NCBI GenBank assembly: GCA_002633025.1
Contig: NMRB01000518.1
Location: 129,884-193,883 of the forward strand
Length of the DNA: 64,000 nt
From: Notospermus geniculatus
Taxonomy: Eukaryota > Nemertea > Pilidiophora > Heteronemertea > Lineidae
Reading direction: 5' to 3'
Below the pieces are notes generated by a model. It made no database searches. It worked only from the letters and a program-made list of their open reading frames with translations, and was not told the origin of the DNA. Both the position numbers and the translations under genes were made by a program. Shown here piece after piece: positions 1 to 10,600 of the stretch. Position 1 is the stretch's first letter. Every line of letters begins with the position of its first letter.

Positions 1-961
1 GGAGTTTTCGCAAAGCTCCCCGAAACGCCAGCGCGAACGTCTATCCTTTTGTTCGGCGGGTGCCTTCTTCGTGGCATGGAACAATGGAATTGGCGTCCGC
101 GTTGGCGTTTCGGGAAAAGTCTGTAATCTTGAAAGACCATCTTGAACCACCAAGGGTGAAAATAGCCCGGGAAAATCGCTATGCCTTCAGTCTCGTGAGC
201 AGAGGCCTTGATATTTCGAGATGTTGACTAACCATGCATGGTGTTTTCGAAAACGAGGAAGGAATATTATCATGACGTCACAGAAGAGGGATCGACCAGT
301 ACGAAGATTGACATGGAGTGTACCCGGAAGTCTTTGCTGACGTCAGAATTACTAATACTAAAGACATCCCGTGATATATTAGTTGGGTGACAACAATATT
401 GTTTTCGTAATAACTGGCCGCAGATGTAATCGAGTTATCACCAAAACCCACATGGAAAAGCAAAACAAACCCCGGAGGAAAACATAGCAATTCACTAATT
501 AATTAACCGAAGTAAGATCTGTACTATGTTACGTGGATGCTGATGCAGCCTTTTCCATCTGCACCGTCAGGACCGATAGACCTGATGTGTGGTATAGTCT
601 GTCAGTCTCGGATTAGAGACTTCAAAAGATGTCCCGCTGACGGTAACACTACTTACTATTACGTTATTTTTTACATAATGCAAATGTACGTCACTTTAGC
701 AAAATGTTATCGTGTCTGTTCATAGGCTATCAACAAATCAAAGGTTGGTCAAATGGTCCGGCTCGCCTGACGTAAAAAAAACAAATAAGCTTCGCAATTT
801 TCCTCTCCTAAAGGAGGTGGCCCCACGTGAGAGTTCTCGCGCAAGCTGAATGGGCACTCGTTTGTGGCCATTGGTGTCAGCATGATCCGTAAGAAACTAA
901 TGATGAATTGCCCATCCATTGGGAGCCAACTCGCACGAGAAAACTCATGTGGAGGAGCGCC
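1..961. other. Gene-free stretch
   Basis: I see no supported gene here. Short open frames on both strands lack splice signals or recognisable motifs. The segment is ordinary A+T-rich intergenic sequence up to the palindromic element that starts at 962. Confidence 0.5.
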
Positions 962-1140
962 TTGAAGCCTGCCGCACACTGGAGCTGTCTACTGAGCCAA
1001 AAGTCATTCGAGACCATTTGCTCAGCAGATAGCTCGCGTGTGCGCATATTTTTCGGCGAGTTTTCTGTCTCGCCTGCTGAGCAAACGGTCTAGGATGACT
1101 TTTGGCTCAGTAGATAGCTCCAGTGTGCGGCAGGCTTCAA
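962..1140. mobile_element. Palindromic MITE-like hairpin
   Basis: The two ends are reverse complements of each other (TTGAAGCCTGCCGCACACT at the left, its complement at the right). The pairing continues inward through a second block (GACCATTTGCTCAGCAG and its complement). The whole segment of about 179 bp can fold into a long hairpin, as short non-autonomous DNA transposons do. No open reading frame of note lies inside. The superfamily is not determinable; the TTGAA/TTCAA ends may include the target site. Confidence 0.6.
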
Positions 1141-1219
1141 TTCCTACCTGTGTAGGCTATATGTTGCTTTTCACGGACACAGACTCAAAAGATTTTAATC
1201 ACGATTCATCGCATAAGAA

Positions 1220-1246
1220 GGGTTAACACGCCCGGCGTGTTAACCC
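1220..1246. repeat. Perfect short palindrome
   Basis: Two perfect 13-bp arms (GGGTTAACACGCC and its complement) are separated by one base. No gene lies close enough to suggest a terminator or operator role. It may be the tip of an old element. Confidence 0.6.
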
Positions 1247-1575
1247 GCGGGGATCTAACTTTATGCCACTTTCTCTTGAAAAATCAGCCGTTGTCGGCGG
1301 CATTTTGCCATATTTTTGTGCTATGAAATCGCATGATGAAGCGTTTTCCGTCAGCTGTAATGAGGTCGGATCATGTTCTTCAACGGGTTACAAAAACCAA
1401 TCTGATAATGTTACATGCGGTGTGCTTCGCAGAGAGGATCAGTGAAACTACACCATGTTGTGGGTGCCATCAGCGATAGAACTCAAAAAGGTTCACTGTG
1501 CACTAGCCTGGCCTTCTTGGCTTCAGCCAATCAGCATCTTTTTTTTGCAATAACGCACGATAAGACATAAACGAT

Positions 1576-1820
1576 AATTAAGGGAGTAAGAAATAAAAGT
1601 GGAAAATTTGCACTTTTGTGCGAATTTTTCAATTTCTCAAATTGGGGTGAAATGTTTTCCCATTTTGTGAGAAATACCGCCCGAAAAATGTCATGTCATT
1701 TTAAGAAAATTTCTCAAAACGGGAAAAAATTCTATTCCAATTTGAGAAATTGAAAAATTCGCCAAAGAGCCCAAATTTCCCGCTTCTTATTTTCCACTTT
1801 TACTTCTTAATCCCTTAATT
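1576..1820. mobile_element. Foldback element with AATTAAGGGA ends
   Basis: A 245-bp inverted repeat. The left arm begins AATTAAGGGAGTAAGAAAT and the right arm is its near complement, ending ATCCCTTAATT. Internal blocks (TTTTTCAATTTCTCAAATTG) also pair. It is typical of a MITE. The TTAA in the terminal motif could be the target site, but the palindrome makes the exact end ambiguous. Confidence 0.65.
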
Positions 1821-2012
1821 ATTAAAATGAGGACGGATGGCATCCTAAGCCCCTTCCGTCTCCGCAAACAGGCATGCGCGGTGACGAAGGGAGCGAGCTC
1901 TAGTAAAGTCGGTGGCTCAACATCAAAAAGCGTACATGTTTCTATCGCAAATGGAGTTGTCATGCATTGACGAATTAGAAATAAAAGCAAGTTATTATGC
2001 TGGTAGGGAAAT

Positions 2013-2031
2013 TTTATTGAAGCATTTTATT
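2013..2031 (-). promoter_or_regulatory. Possible polyadenylation signals of the GPCR gene
   Basis: Two TTTATT motifs on the plus strand (AATAAA on minus) lie about 460 bases downstream of the GPCR stop codon, in the right orientation to end its transcript. They are simple motifs, so chance occurrence is possible. Confidence 0.35.
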
Positions 2032-2483
2032 CAAATTTGTTTATCAAATGCAAATTGAAACCAGAAGGGGATCAATATCTACACCCGGACGATTTATGGT
2101 CCGAGATAGGTGCAGAAGAATGACGTCACTAGTGAGTTGTATCAAACCTCGAGGGATCTGATTAATCTTTGTTGCATATCGAATGAAATTGTTGTTTTAG
2201 CTTTACCATAGTGCAAGCAGACGACATAGTAGAATTCCGTGGGACGGCATTGGAAGAGCGGCTGTTCATTTTAGCAACATAAATCATCTCTTTTTTGTTT
2301 CCTACATACGCGCTGCCCCACAAGTTTTGGATGATAGGCCTAATAATTTTAGGTTACAAAATTTTCAGAACACATCGCAGGGAAGCAGCATGGATAATAA
2401 AGGTACTATCGCATTGGTCCTTGCCTTCAGACGTAACGAATTCCCCAAGAGCACTGTTGTGAAGGCAAGATTTTTCAACCCCA

Positions 2484-3686
2484 CTATACTTGTAGTGTAT
2501 TTTTATTCAGTTGGCTGTCTGTGCCCTTTCCACCCGTCAACGCCAAAAGTTCGTCGTCTGGTTTCTCCGTCTCACGTGACAGCTGTCTCGAACGTCCGTT
2601 GAAACTGACAGAAGAGGCGACTATGGGGCCGCCGTTCAGGACAGCCATATACGCCTCTTCGTCGGATTGGGCCTTTTCTGGAACCTTCTTACCACAGCAC
2701 AACAACGACCTCACTTCATTTCTTACTTCAGACTGACGAAGCCAATAGATGACACAATTCGCACCGCTATTGGCTGCAGCCAGCCACGTGACGCTAAAAT
2801 CAAGGAGTCGCACCCCTGGGTCATATTTTGTGATTGCCTTTGAGACATGATGAACGGCGTATGGCGTCCAACATAAGACAAAACAAAGCACTGTTAAAAC
2901 TAAAGTCGTTACAACGTGAATTGATGATTTTTGTTCTATGCCTAGTTCCTTCAGTTCCCGGATATGACGTCTAGCGATGACGTAAATCTTTCCGTAGCAG
3001 ACGATCATTGTGAGGATGACCGGAAGTAGAATTCCAACACAGTAAACTAACGTCACAATAATGCTGTCTGTGAAATGTATATAGCTGATATAGGCGTGTT
3101 CATCGTAGTAGAAATGGACGACACCAAAAAATCCTGGTAATCCGAGAGCAAGAGAAATTATCCACAAACCAATAAGGATACCCGTTTTTATCTTTTTTGT
3201 CATGATCATGTTGTACTTCAAAGGTCTGCTCACGTACAGATAGCGATCAAAACTGACCACGCCCAGCGTAGTAGCGGAAAGAGCGGAAAAAGTGTTAATT
3301 ATGTAACCAATTATATCACTGTAAATATGGTTATCCGGCCACCTCCCCTGGATAACCAGGGGGAGGCCGAAGAAGGCATTACAAACGCCAACACCAAGGT
3401 CAGCAACGGCAAGATTGGCCAAGTATCCAATTGGTAAACAGGTCTTGTGAAGAATCCGATGGAATATCAGCAGAATGAGAACGTTGCCCACAATGATCAC
3501 CAACGTAATTATGACCATCGGAATGACGTAGAATATTTCGGGCTCGCATTCTGGTAGCCCATAGTCACTGCAATTTCGTGGGGTGGAGGAGTTCGTCAGC
3601 AGTCTGGCTCTCATTGTGTCGGAGACAAAATGCGAGACGTTATGATGTATTCCACTCGGAGCCCTCGATGACGGACTCGTACTCAT
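2484..3686 (-). CDS. Class A (rhodopsin-like) GPCR, orphan, intronless
   Basis: A 400-residue single-exon seven-transmembrane receptor, expected in the plasma membrane and coupled to G proteins. The extracellular N-tail (about 50 aa) carries three N-glycosylation sequons (Asn16, Asn32, Asn38). TM1 has the conserved Asn (GN, residue 68) and TM2 has LAVADL (Asp96). The DRY motif is at 147-149, the TM4 Trp at 175, and CWTP at 272-275 in TM6. TM7 has NCVIY (310-314) in place of NPxxY. The tail has a CC pair suited to palmitoylation. Counting back from DRY, position 3.25 is Ser123, not the usual Cys, and 3.32 is Ile130, not the Asp of amine receptors. An aminergic role is therefore unlikely and the ligand is unknown. 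Met25 is an alternative start; Met1 keeps the first glycosylation site. The fold is certain, the subfamily is not. Confidence 0.93.
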   Translation of the reverse strand: MSTSPSSRAPSGIHHNVSHFVSDTMRARLLTNSSTPRNCSDYGLPECEPEIFYVIPMVIITLVIIVGNVLILLIFHRILHKTCLPIGYLANLAVADLGVGVCNAFFGLPLVIQGRWPDNHIYSDIIGYIINTFSALSATTLGVVSFDRYLYVSRPLKYNMIMTKKIKTGILIGLWIISLALGLPGFFGVVHFYYDEHAYISYIHFTDSIIVTLVYCVGILLPVILTMIVCYGKIYVIARRHIRELKELGIEQKSSIHVVTTLVLTVLCFVLCWTPYAVHHVSKAITKYDPGVRLLDFSVTWLAAANSGANCVIYWLRQSEVRNEVRSLLCCGKKVPEKAQSDEEAYMAVLNGGPIVASSVSFNGRSRQLSRETEKPDDELLALTGGKGTDSQLNKNTLQV

Positions 3687-6043
3687 CGCATTCCGTGCAC
3701 ACCCGCCGTAGAAGCAATCAAAGCTGAACGCTTCGGGAACGTTGCATATTCTCCACCCGTAGTATGGGAGATGAGTGTTTTCACGTCAAATGACTCGCCC
3801 TGCCTAGAATCGCTGAAGACGTCGAATAAATCGCTCGGTCATAAGAACCACGTGATCCTTCGATAAGATATCGATAATGAATGAAGGAGAAAGCCGTGTC
3901 CTTGTCCGTATGTACTGTAGAGTGAAGAAGCTCCCCGAAAATATCATCCAAGTATAGATCACACAAACAAAGCGGAAATATTGACTACACCGAGAAACGG
4001 CAGGCTTTATATCCTCCGCAGTTCTCGAGGAGGACGGATAATCCTGAAGGATGGGTAGCTGAGGTTTTTACAAGTTAGTGACTTCTTACAGCCCAAAACA
4101 CACAAATAACGGATTGTACTGATCTTGTCTGCCAAGGCACGAGGTAGAATCCGCTTAACTTCTGTAATCAGTCGTGTCAAGGCTGGCACAAGATTATTTT
4201 ATCACAGTGGGTTATTTCACGTGTGGCGACGCAATGTCTTCACGGTTCGCATCCCTATTCGCACTGAACGTTTTGACGTCGTCTGCTGGTGATGAAACCA
4301 TGCAGCATCACAACGATCCAAGCTCCTGAATCTTCAATGGGAATGTGAAACAGGAGATCACGTGACACTGGAATATTGTTTGTCCTTGTCATTGGTACAC
4401 CGGGTTCGAATACTCGCATGATTAGCCAATAATGTTCTCGTCGAGGTAACGAAAAAACCAAATCGATGTCAAGATATTGATCCAGAGTGGAGCCTGAGCT
4501 CTTGAGTTGCACAAAAGCACTTGCTGAATATGAGTCGGTTATTTCTTACCGCTTGATTATCGTCCATTAGGCAAACTGAAAATGTCCATTACACAGTTGA
4601 TAATCCGTTCATCATTCAAACTCACTGAATTGCTGAATGATGGAATCTCCAAAGCTACATGACGTAATCAACTAATCCAGCAGACGTCTCCGCAGTTGCT
4701 TTCAGGCCAGCACTCGTAAAAGTAATCCTCCCTCGTAATCAGGTGATTTCCAAGCAGTCATCCATTGTTTACACTGAAACAGAAGGTAATGAAAGGTTGA
4801 GCTGCCGTCGGGAATTACTCGGCATTTGCATAAATTTATCTGGAAATCCGATATTTTGTATTTATGCATGTATTGTTGTACATGTCTGCATAACTACAAG
4901 ACTGTATGTCAGTCTTTCATTTCTCTTTACCCTATGTTCAAAAACGCATGACCCTGCTGATTCACCGTGCAGATCGATGTTTCAAAGCAATATTATAGAG
5001 AATAATCATGATCCGGAACAGTGGCATGACACGGAATGAATCAACGGGATATCCTAGCTGCCACATGTTTCAGTAATTCACTATTAGGAATCGCAAATGA
5101 TGGCACCGCATCAATTCCATTTGGCAATGGGGCCTCTTCGCCCGAAAAAGAATATGAAGCACGTTGAACGTCAAGCGGGTTTAAACCACGATAAATAACC
5201 CGGTGGAAATTGCCACGCACTTTCCCTATGTATATATGTATCGGCTAATCAATAGAAAAAAAATATCAGTGAAGTCAAACCTCTCCAAACATCTGATATT
5301 TCCTTGGAAAGAAAGCTGATATTTCTGAGCAAATAAAGCGACAACTTGCACGAATCGAACGTGACTGGACCGTTTCCCGAGTCTTCCTGGTGTATACAGT
5401 TTCGTTCCTGGTACACAAAGGCCTGAATACTTTTGGTACATTAGGCCTAGAGGCTGTCTGACTCATTTAATTTCGCAGCACAGGTGCATTTACGCTCTTC
5501 TTTCGTTCCCTTGGCTGAAATGGCGCAGACGACGGCCTAATCCTACAAACCTGAACGCGCTCTCAGATTAGACATGAAAAATAATGTTATTATGAACGGA
5601 CACTGACAATGAATGCTAGATCGACATTCTGCTAATCATAGGCCAACATCATGCATATAATATAGATATGCGGGACGGTAAACTGTGACCGATTATTCAA
5701 TGCATTGATGTTTTATGTAACAATGAACTTCAACTTAAATTATTCGATATCTTTTCAGCTGGCGTCGTTTTCATGATCAATAGCCTATACGATATTTTTT
5801 AGGATGTTTCAGAAAAAAAATCTGTTGGATGTAGGCTACAACATACGGTGGCCCATAAGGGACATTTAGTTTTTATTTTATNCAATTTATTTGTATACAG
5901 GGAGAGAACTCTGTAAGTTGTTAAACTTTTGTTCAATCCCTTTTCATTTCTGAAATAAAATATGTTTAAACTAATGAACCCTTTTCATTTCTTACGCGAT
6001 TATCAAGCTGAAATGCCGATTTTGCTACTTTGAAAAAAATATT
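3687..6043. other. Upstream region of the GPCR gene, no supported gene
   Basis: About 2.4 kb lies 5' of the receptor gene. Open frames of 60-98 codons occur on both strands (for example 4255-4512 minus), but none has a recognisable domain or a convincing splice context. At 5848 a 16-base stretch beginning CGGTGGCCCATA matches the end of the foldback element at 8654, suggesting a decayed fragment. There is a single n at 5882. Confidence 0.4.
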
Positions 6044-6205
6044 GATAAATAAAAAGGCAATTTCCAGAGTGTTTGCGAATTTTCGACCCCAACCGGGGTC
6101 TTCTTCAGGCTGGTACTTTACAATCCGAAACTCTAGAACAGACTGTTCTAGATCAGTTGGGGTCGAAAATTCGCAAACACTCTGGAAATTGCCTTTTTAT
6201 TTATC
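6044..6205. mobile_element. Hairpin MITE, 162 bp
   Basis: Nearly perfect 50-bp arms (GATAAATAAAAAGGCAATTT at the left, its complement at the right) surround a short loop. Part of the arm, GAATTTTCGACCCCAACC, recurs in diverged form at about 28660, so this is a dispersed family. Confidence 0.7.
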
Positions 6206-6592
6206 ATATATTGTGTGTCAATTTTTGTGCTGTTCTTCTCTTTGAAAAAAATATTGATTTATTTAATGTAGCTACAAGGGTGTAGTACCGTGATCAGAAA
6301 TTGTACCAAATTGCAATTAATGTAATTATCGAAATCTTTCAAAGAAATAATGTTGAGCTGCGATAATTTTCATCGTTTCAACTTCTTGGCAAATTCATCA
6401 TGAATAATACATGTGCGTTCAAGTCAAATTAATGTACATGTAAGTGAGATGAAAATGAAACTCAGTACCGGTATCCGGTAAATTCAGCAACTACACATAA
6501 GGTAATCTGGCAGCACACATACAAATTATGTCCGCTGAGATCATCACAGACTGATAATCTCTCCGCATGCGCTCCTAAAGCTAACCTGGTTC

Positions 6593-6622
6593 CCTGGGCT
6601 CCTACCGACGGTAGGAGCCCAG
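6593..6622. repeat. Palindrome inside a larger inverted repeat
   Basis: CCTGGGCTCCTACCG is followed by its complement. The surrounding 6512-6640 matches 7085-7300 in inverted orientation (shared GCACACATAC, GTTCCCTGGGC, CCCAGGTATCC). The 6.5-7.3 kb region is therefore a decayed foldback or two copies of one repeat. Confidence 0.5.
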
Positions 6623-6775
6623 GTATCCACAACCGTCTATAAATAGCAGTGACGTCATCACTGGGAAAGCCGTGTCCAAAAGCGAAGTGCAAAACAGATG
6701 TGATTTGTGTATTACCTGTCAGAAATGACTTCTCTGCTGCACGTTGTCAACAATGTCTGTAGAAAATGTACTCAC

Positions 6776-6859
6776 AATCGATAACTCAAATGTATCGTCG
6801 ATATACTTGTAGTTTTCCATGATTTTAATGTCTGAACTGGCCCAAAGCGAAGACGCCAT
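6776..6859 (-). CDS. Possible 5' coding exon, unidentified
   Basis: An ATG preceded by a purine-rich context (AAAGATGGCG, also a YY1-like start-site motif) opens 28 codons, starting MASSLWASSDIKIMENYKYI. They end exactly at a consensus donor (ATT then GTGAGT). No downstream exon in phase was found before the GPCR upstream region. It may instead belong to the DED gene at higher coordinates or be a chance match. Confidence 0.25.
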
Positions 6860-7310
6860 CTTTAAATTTGAAATTTGACTCTGTATGCGATTCATTCCGG
6901 CACTCGATTCACTCCAAAATTAGTTATTAATTATAAATTTCAATTTCCACTTTATTAGAAATGTTACAACTATTCTAAAACGTGCTGATGATAACAAATT
7001 TTTTATATCCCAATCAACCTGATTTACACGATGTTTAATCGACGCTCAGAATCAACGGCTTCCCACTAGCCGGAATTCCGGCTATTTTTCTGAGTTGCGG
7101 ATACCTGGGCTTCGACACGAATCGTCAGCCAGCGCCACCGTCGGACGCCCAGGGAACCATGCAGGTTATCATAAAGCTGACAGCACATGGAAATCGTGTC
7201 TGTGAGTAGTGTGGTCGTTAAAACTCGCAGAGATGTGATAGCACACATCGTTTGGTTCACAGAGATGATCTCACACTGACATTTACGTATGTGTGCTACC
7301 ATCATCTTAA

Positions 7311-7612
7311 AGGTGCTCTAGTTCGAATTGTAAACATTACGGTTTGTTTATTTACATGGTTGATCATAATAGTTATTTTTCCTCGGACAGGTGGCAGCAC
7401 CCGACCGTGTATACCAAAACATTAATGTTATCTATTTTTATATCTATCTTGATAAATATTCTTGTAACTGAAATATATTTATGATTTTACGCTCAAAAAC
7501 AAACAACAAGTTGTGAAAGGCGAGATTTAATTAGATTTTATCTGATTTGTTAGTACCAGAAGTTGACAATAGGTGGCACACCGTAATGTTTACAATTCGA
7601 ACTAGAGCACCT
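7311..7612. mobile_element. TTAA-flanked MITE (piggyBac-type target site)
   Basis: A 302-bp element with terminal inverted repeats AGGTGCTCTAGTTCGAATTG and its complement. It is bounded on both sides by TTAA (7307-7310 and 7613-7616). TTAA duplication is the signature of piggyBac-like transposition. It carries no transposase. It sits 18 bases beyond the donor site of the third coding DED exon, on the downstream side of the minus-strand gene. Confidence 0.75.
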
Positions 7613-7634
7613 TTAAGGTATCGTCCCGACATAC

Positions 7635-10600
7635 CTCTTTCCCTGCCAATGAGAGCAAAGGCTGCATTGTTGAAAAGGACTCCATAGTAGGGATTGCTTT
7701 CGATCTGTATGAGAGATGTGAATTGATTCATCTCTCTTTCTAAATGCGCCTGGTCGTCGATTGGTTTCGAGATGCTGATCCAATTTTCGTCTCTTCCATC
7801 TGTATAGCAAGAATATATATACATGTAAGTACCAGATTATGTCACTTACAGTGCCCTACAATTGATTCAAGCAGAAATGTTATGTTCATTTCAGCTGTGT
7901 TTTGGGTTAAGGATTGCTTCAGGATTTATTTATAATATCCGGGTTTCATATTGCCCATTTTGATCCTCATATTGTGCAATAATGTTGATCATGTATGGGC
8001 CGCACTACAGAATGAAATTCTTCTCATAAAAGGATTGTCGATGTAAACATCCCACTCAAAAACTGAGTCGAGGATGTCCTGTATTTATGCTACGGCAATG
8101 ATAGTACCGGTGTACTACATGTACATTGTACAATAAAATATTTCTCTCTAACCAGTTGCGTTCATAAAAGACATGCAATGTATTTGGTTGCGTGTCCTTC
8201 GCCAGTTGCTCCATCCAAATGACATGTGCAATCTTCTTTCTTGAATTTTTAGCATTCGAATTTCGATATGTCTTACATGTTACTATTCTGTATGTGGAGG
8301 AGTATGTACACAACAATTTGCCACTGGGATCTTGCTATATATCAAAGGCGTCAGTGTCAGGACTTCGATTTGAAGATATCAGCACCCAACAGGAGATCAG
8401 ACTTGACCGGCAATGCCAGACCTTTGTGACCTTATACACGTGTATTGCGAATTTACATATATTTGCTTTCATCTGACGTGATCATAACGTTGGTTATTGA
8501 GTAGATAATTTGTAGAAAGTGTACCTTGGCTCTCATTTATTGCTTCAATATCATTGATGGTCTGTATGTAACCAGGATAACGAATTTTTTTGAACATGTC
8601 TTTAAGTTTGCCGTATTCGTTCTGTTGTATTATTCCTTGTCTGCAAAGAAATGTACGGTGGCCCATAGAGCTCATTGATGAAAATTATTTACATTTGCAA
8701 TTTTTTTTCAATTCGATATTTTTTTCTTGGGGGTTTGTAAAATTTTTGGAAGTTCCCACCGCGGTGAAAATATTACCACCGCGGTGAGAATATTTCCACC
8801 CACCGCGGTGAAAATTAATTTTCACCGCGAAAATTAATTTTCACCGCGGTGGAAATTAATTTTCACCGCGGTGGTAATTATTAATTATCACCGCGGTGGA
8901 AAATAATTTCCATCGCGGTGAAAATTAATTTTCACCGCGGTGGAAATATTTTTTCCGAGGTGGAAAATTTCCACCGCGGTGGAAATTATTTTCCACCGCG
9001 GTGATAATTAATAATTAATCCACCGAGGTGGAAATATTCTCACCGCGGTGGTAATATGTTCACCGCGGTGGGAACTTCCAAAAATTTTACAAACCCCCAA
9101 GAAAAAATTATCGAATTTAAAAAAAATTGCAAATGTAAATATTTTTCATCAATGAGCTCTATGGGCCACCGTAGAAATGTATTAAACCTTCAGTTTAAGA
9201 CTTCACAAAATTTGAAACTTTATTACCAGTGTGGCTATTCAAATCTTGGGATACGCTGGGGAAGAAGTTCCGCCACGTCACACTCGAGCAGACGATGCAT
9301 CAGAAAATCGTCTCTTACTCCTTCAGTTTAAAATGTTATGAACTTTAATGACGTCACATAACAATGTCGAGTTATGGCCTTTCCATTATGATTGCCTTTA
9401 TCGCGAGATTATTGCATATTCGGGTCTATTTCACACAAAATACATGCAAAACCCCATGTTCTCATGCATTTTGCCATTTTGCAAGGGTTCGCCGTGGATC
9501 AAAGACGGATTCCTTCAGCATGGCATCAGCACGGTGAATTCAGATTATTATGGTTCCCGATCACTAAGATCGGGAACCATATTGTTTTTCGTCATAGTGT
9601 CTGTCTGTGTGTGTAGGTGTGTGTGTGTGTGTGTGTGTGTCCGTTCTGTCACGCCTTCATATCTTATCTCCTTCAACAGCTACAGCTCTGGTAACACATC
9701 CTACCCCTAGGTTTGTCAACCTGGGCAATCCAATGAGCTAATCATTTTCAACATCAGATGCCTCCATCATGATGTAATCACCATATCAGACTTGATATTT
9801 TGTCCGTCACGCTTTTATCTGATGCCATAACTCGGCTCGTTTAATACCTAGAGCAACAGAAACAAGTTCTACCCTCAGGTTTTCATACCCTAGGAATCGA
9901 ATGGACTGATTACTTTTGATCTGAGATGTTGGTGTCATGGTGATATCGATATCACAAATTTGATATTTTGAGATAACTTGCCATATTGTCAACTGATCAA
10001 CATGAAACAAATCTTAGTTAAAAAGTTTAAAAGTTTGGGTTTATAGTCTGATATCAACAACGGTAGAGGTGTCATCCGACTTCACACTTTAACCCCAGTC
10101 TATCCTGAAACCTTTCAGTAGAACTCAGATGAGGTGCTCATTCAGCGCATAGAATCTGAGCATTTCCGACTGGTACCCATTTATACACCTGGGTGGAGAG
10201 AGGCCAGTAAGGCAAAGAGACCTGCCCAAAGTCTCACGCCAGCAGCGGGATTCGAACCCGGGATCCTCTGACCGTTAGTCGGAGGCCCGAACCACTACAC
10301 CACCGTGGCTCCGAGTTCAAGCCTGCTTATCCAAGGACATGACTATGTTAAAATTCTCAGCCTCACGTGATTGAGATATCATGAGATTTTGATATATCAA
10401 ACTTTATAATTTGAAATATCTCTGCCCGTGGTAAAGGTAGAGGTGTGATATCGTCCACACTTAGGTTATTGAGGATGTCCATTTCGATTATGCAATGACC
10501 TTGATGATCAGAGGTCAAGGTCAAGGACAAACTTGATGATTTGAAATATCTTTGTCTGTGGTAGTGGTAGAGGTTTAATATCACCCATACTTAGGTTATT

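Noticed and set aside
4255-4512. 85-codon minus-strand frame upstream of the GPCR
   Set aside because: No domain, no splice partner in phase, and the length is within chance expectation for this composition.
8056-8316. Extra exon of the DED gene at 8.15-8.3 kb minus
   Set aside because: The direct join from 8525 to 7799 is already in frame (phase 1 to 1); including this segment needs weak splice sites and breaks the phase.
8758-9071. CRISPR-like regular array
   Set aside because: The repeats are palindromic octamers with self-similar A+T spacers inside a eukaryotic foldback element; there are no unique spacers.
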